A DNA stretch of 60,000 bases from positions 18,538,927-18,598,926 of the forward strand of contig NC_064034.1 of NCBI RefSeq assembly GCF_932526225.1. Reading direction: 5' to 3'. The notes under the pieces are model-generated. The model was given only the letters and a program-made list of their open reading frames with translations, was not told where the DNA came from and did not search any database. Made by a program: the position numbers and the translations under genes. Position 1 is the stretch's first letter; every line of letters begins with the position of its first letter. This stretch comes from Nematostella vectensis. Its lineage: Eukaryota > Cnidaria > Anthozoa > Actiniaria > Edwardsiidae. Of the stretch, positions 56,732 to 60,000 are shown piece after piece.

Positions 56732-58042
56732 ATGTCAACTGATGATGATTCGTCCACTGCATCATCATCTGCTTATAAACCGAGTTCCCTATCAGATACG
56801 CATGAGTTTGAGCCGGGCGCTGGACCTTCGAATCAGATAGAAAGTGACTCGGAATCGGAAGAGAACGGATATGCTGTAGAGCCATTAGCCGATCCAGAAT
56901 GGCTGCACACCCACGAAACTGAACAGGAACAAAAGAGAGAGATGGAAGAAGATCTCAATAAACGACTCACAAAAGCACGAGATGGCGAACGGTACGAACT
57001 ACTCGGTAGTTGGAATCTCATACCTCGTTGCCTTTGACCGGTTAGGTCGCCCAGTTGTGATACCAATATTTACCTATCTTTTTTCACTAGGTGTAAATAC
57101 GAAAATTGTAACACGGAATTCGTAAGAAATATTAACGAATGTTATTGCTGTACCGAGTTAGAAGGCTGCATGGAAGCACTGCAGAGCGATCTTGTTGTAC
57201 AAGATTTAGAACCATGCACTAAAAAGTGCGTAACCGAACACCCAGGATTTGCTCCGGTGTGCCTGGAGAAATGGAGCCTGAGAATGGCAGCAAAAAAGTT
57301 GCGCCGAAGAGATAAGGAAACATACAAGCAGACCGGGACAGAAGAAAGGTATGTATTCCTTTTAGAAGCGCAATTATTATTCACTGGCTACTTGGCGCGT
57401 TTTGCCTTTCCTTCTAATTTGTTCTTTGTTATGATATGGCATTGATAAACAAGTTCTGATCCGCGCAAACACCAAAATCATTGCTTTTGTAAAAATAATA
57501 ATTTCTAGTCATATCTAATTTCTTTAAGACACAAAATTTATTCTACTCTTGATGCTTTTGCTGGAACTAAAAAGCCCATTACTAGCTTTCATGTTAGAGT
57601 TCGTGATTAGGGTACACATGGCGCCAGCTCTGTAATATCATGTTCTTGTTGCATAAATCAAATAGATAAATCATGTTCAAATAGATCTCGTCTTGTATGT
57701 GATTTTCCCTTGAAATCTATTCCACCTCTAACCGCTGCTCGCTTTCATTACAGACTGCTCAGGGCTTTAGCCTACAGGGAGTTTACTAAGCTAATTTATG
57801 GAATCATTGGAAGGAAAAGAATTCCACTACCTGCATGTGCATACCATGCCATACGCCGGACATTTCCAATGGCTGAAGATGATGACGGTGCTGGTTTTGA
57901 ACTAAGAGATTCCCATTTATTTTCGTTGTTCATTGATTTGGATATTGGAATTATTTCCATGTGTATGTTTTATTTATTATTGGTGCTTACAGTAAAAGAA
58001 ACTCTCTCGAATTGTTATCGATTCAAGTACAAATCGTTATAA
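56732..58042 (+). CDS. P2X7-type intracellular (ballast) domain protein
   Basis: Three exons, 56732-56991, 57091-57348 and 57754-58042, join in phase with AG/GT borders; stop TAA at 58040-58042. The first 85 residues are acidic and Ser-rich (DSESEENGYAVEPLADPEW), followed by a charged helix. The rest matches the cysteine-rich intracellular domain of P2X7 receptors: YENCNTEFV, ECYCCTELEGC, CVTEHPGFAPVCLEKWSLRM, then LRALAYREFTKLIYGIIGRK and LPACAYHAIRRTFP. There are no transmembrane helices before it, so it is a free-standing version, known to be common in invertebrates. Function is not established. The C-terminal 35 residues after GFEL are hydrophobic and may be intron read-through if another exon exists. 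Confidence 0.75.
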
Positions 58043-58343
58043 GTTGGTAGGCAAAGACAATGCTTTTTCTTTACATCAATTTCAGCTGCCAGTTATTTAT
58101 TTTTAAGTGCAAATAACTAAACTATGAATTCTATTTCTATTTCCTTACATATGTTTAAAAAATTGAACCCCAGATTAATTATAATAAATTGAATTTTTAC
58201 AGCTGACTGTCTACAACACATTTCACAGAATGTAGAGTGGTTGTCATTAATCCATGAATCAAGTTTACATACTATATTTACTTGTATAAGCACTGCAGCA
58301 CTTTCTGCCTTCTAATGAGCAAAGCCTCAATCTATTTCTAAAT
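58043..58343. other. Convergent spacer between P2X7-type and THAP-type genes
   Basis: About 300 AT-rich bases separate the stop codons of the two convergent genes. No separate feature is seen. Confidence 0.6.
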
Positions 58344-59984
58344 CTATTTTTGATTTCTGGGACAGGTGGAGATATTCTTGTGACCTTTCATAGGAAAATG
58401 GCAAGTGGTGCACCGTCTCTCTTTGCCACTTACAGCTGCTACTTGTCTTGGGGGTTCTAAAAAAACTATAAAAGTGAAAGACTGGAATTAGTTAAATATT
58501 TTTTACACAACCTCATGCATGCATGCATAAATGTTTAACTTGCCAAAGACACATGGCTAAGATATGGCTATATGGCTTGTCTATACACATATGCTTTTGA
58601 GTTCAATCATAATTCTGTACTGCTAACCAGTAGAGTAGAAAGAGAGAGAAAAATCAAACCTGGAGCAACTGGTTGTTCAGTAGGAGGCACATCTGTGATG
58701 GTCATTTTTTGTCTCTTTGAATGCCTTTTCCAAGGCCACCTCTCTTGACTCTCTCTCCATCATAGAGACCATTGGCTCTGGTGTCAGCTCCTGTAGTTCA
58801 TTTATTGCTGAAGCCAGCTCATCTTCACTCGATTTTAGCAGGAACATGTACAGTTCATCTACATAGTCTGCAATTAATTATTTGGTTGGATTGATAATTG
58901 TTTTCAATTCAAAGGCCTTTAGCTTTTACTAGTTATGTATTTTCTTGGTATTAGAACATTAAACTCATCAACGCTAGATGAGTTGGCGGGCCGGTGCCCA
59001 ATGGAGATTGCCATGTCACATCAGAGTAAAACATAAATAGATCCAGAGATATATTGATATTGGGATTTGATCATTATAAAAATCTAACAAACCTCAGGTA
59101 CAGATGTGGTGTTATCAAAGGGCTCAATCTCAGCGTCACTTTCAGCAGTGGCTACAGCAGTCTATAAAAAAGTGTAGCAAAAACATATATAAAAAAATAA
59201 AATAGGAGTTTTTATAATAAAAAAACCCTGACTTCCCTCAGGCGCGGATGAAGTTGACGGGATGGCCCACATGTCATGCATAAACAAACCAGTGCTAACA
59301 TCAGTCTGCAAAATAAATACAGCAAAATATAGGGTCAGAGCTTAAACATAGTGTAGATGAAACAATCACCCACGAAAAATACTGATACACGGAGATTATC
59401 AATGTAAAAGACTTGCTAACCTGAGGTGCAGATGAAGGGATGGCCCACGTGCCAGGCCCAAACAAACTCTCTGCGCGTTCCTTCGCTGCTTTCACCCTCT
59501 AAACAATTGAAACCATTTGCAAGTTTAGAAGGCATATAGACTTGAGTATGGCGAACTAATCGCTTACGAAATCACTGTTTCTGTCATTCACGATAAATTT
59601 GTAAATATAGATATCAACTCACCATTCTTTTGGTGCGTTTTGTTGGGGGAGCTGTCTCCTCATCTGCCCTTCTCATATGCACGGTCGGCCAAACAGACAC
59701 GCCGAAATCGTCTACTTTCAGCCGTTTTCCCTCACCTCACCAGCATACACGTTTGGAAAACCGTTCGGCAAAAAGTGCTTTGAGCGGATCGATGCAGTTG
59801 TACCTGGCTTCCATACTCGATTCCCCTTTGCCTGTCTTTTAGAATTCACGAAATCGATCCAGCGCCTTCTACGACTCTTTGCCTCGGGTCGGTCGTCACC
59901 ATAAAATGGTATCAGATGCAGGGATATCCCTTCTTTTTGCGACGATACATTGCCCCAACCGAATACAATGCACCGATTGGGCAT
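58344..59984 (-). pseudogene. THAP-type gene with lost zinc ligands and frame lesions
   Basis: Exon 1 (59984 to about 59633) encodes a THAP module: MPNRCIVFGWGNVSSQKEGI, RRRRWIDFVNSKR, WKPGTTASIRSKHFLPN. The expected C-x4-C and C-x2-H ligands read C..W and R..H, so two of four zinc ligands are replaced. A frameshift near 59725 separates it from KRLKVDDFGVSVWPTVHMRR. Next come exon 2 (about 59424-59501, LFGPGTWAIPSSAPQ) and an exon 3 (about 59235-59309, MWAIPSTSSAPE) whose donor position reads GG. Exon 4 is 59093-59161 (TAVATAESDAEIEP) and exon 5 is 58660-58867 (DYVDELYMFLLKSSEDELAS), out of frame at an A run. Exon 6 (58344-58456) is a zinc knuckle, CTTCHFPMKGHKNISTCPRN, stop TAG. Confidence 0.65.
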
Positions 59985-60000
59985 TTTCGTCGATCAAAAA

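Noticed and set aside
1-60000. tRNA genes, rRNA genes, CRISPR arrays, operons
   Set aside because: No cloverleaf, rRNA-like or CRISPR repeat-spacer pattern was seen; tandem arrays here have no variable spacers, and gene structure is eukaryotic.

Overview
The window reads as animal nuclear DNA: AT-rich, with intron-split genes, canonical GT-AG junctions, microsatellites and many decayed transposons. The mix (two DD3-3-like secreted protein genes, a free-standing P2X7-type intracellular domain gene, BEN and THAP genes, CACTA, BEL/Pao, Penelope-like and LINE relics) fits a cnidarian, probably an anthozoan. This is an inference from gene content; no species-specific marker was identified.

Region 1 (1-12.8 kb) holds two tandem minus-strand DD3-3-like genes. 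Paralog B (12816-7206) is complete: 13 exons, 571 codons, signal peptide, every exon joining in phase. Paralog A (5989-468) has exons 1-9; the rest lies beyond the left edge. In several introns the end of the preceding exon, together with its 5' splice site, has been copied repeatedly: exon 4 as 94-bp arrays in both paralogs, exon 6 as a 25-bp minisatellite in A, exon 11 and exon 3 in B. This is the most unusual pattern in the window. A 201-bp stretch over exon 7 is identical between the paralogs, pointing to recent gene conversion.

Region 2 (12.8-26.4 kb) is gene-poor. It contains a 5.29-kb structure with long imperfect terminal inverted repeats, TA flanks and a tandem-repeat core, two possible exons of an unrecognised gene near 23.1-23.8 kb, and a LINE fragment.

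Region 3 (26.5-44.5 kb) holds a five-exon BEN-domain gene on the minus strand with an 854-bp tandem duplication and homopolymer frameshifts. It also has a CACTA (Transposase_21-type) transposase ORF with two in-frame stops on the plus strand, a Gypsy gag scrap, a Myb/SANT-like C-terminal relic, a LINE endonuclease region lacking its reverse transcriptase, a second gene start resembling the BEN gene's first exon, and a second, more broken CACTA transposase on the minus strand.

Region 4 (44.5-54.9 kb) is nested transposon debris: a GC-rich insertion with a 25-bp C run, a Penelope-like fragment, a LINE 3' end with a terminal hairpin, and a BEL/Pao polyprotein with several frameshifts, an internal stop and damaged protease and reverse transcriptase sites. 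A 33-bp sequence at the LINE/BEL junction is an exact inverted copy of DNA 2.5 kb away.

Region 5 (55-60 kb) holds two exons of an unrecognised gene, a three-exon P2X7-type intracellular-domain gene on the plus strand, and a converging THAP-type gene on the minus strand that has lost two zinc ligands and carries further lesions. The genes share no evident pathway; the window is a small tandem family followed by a transposon-rich tract with transposon-related DNA-binding genes.
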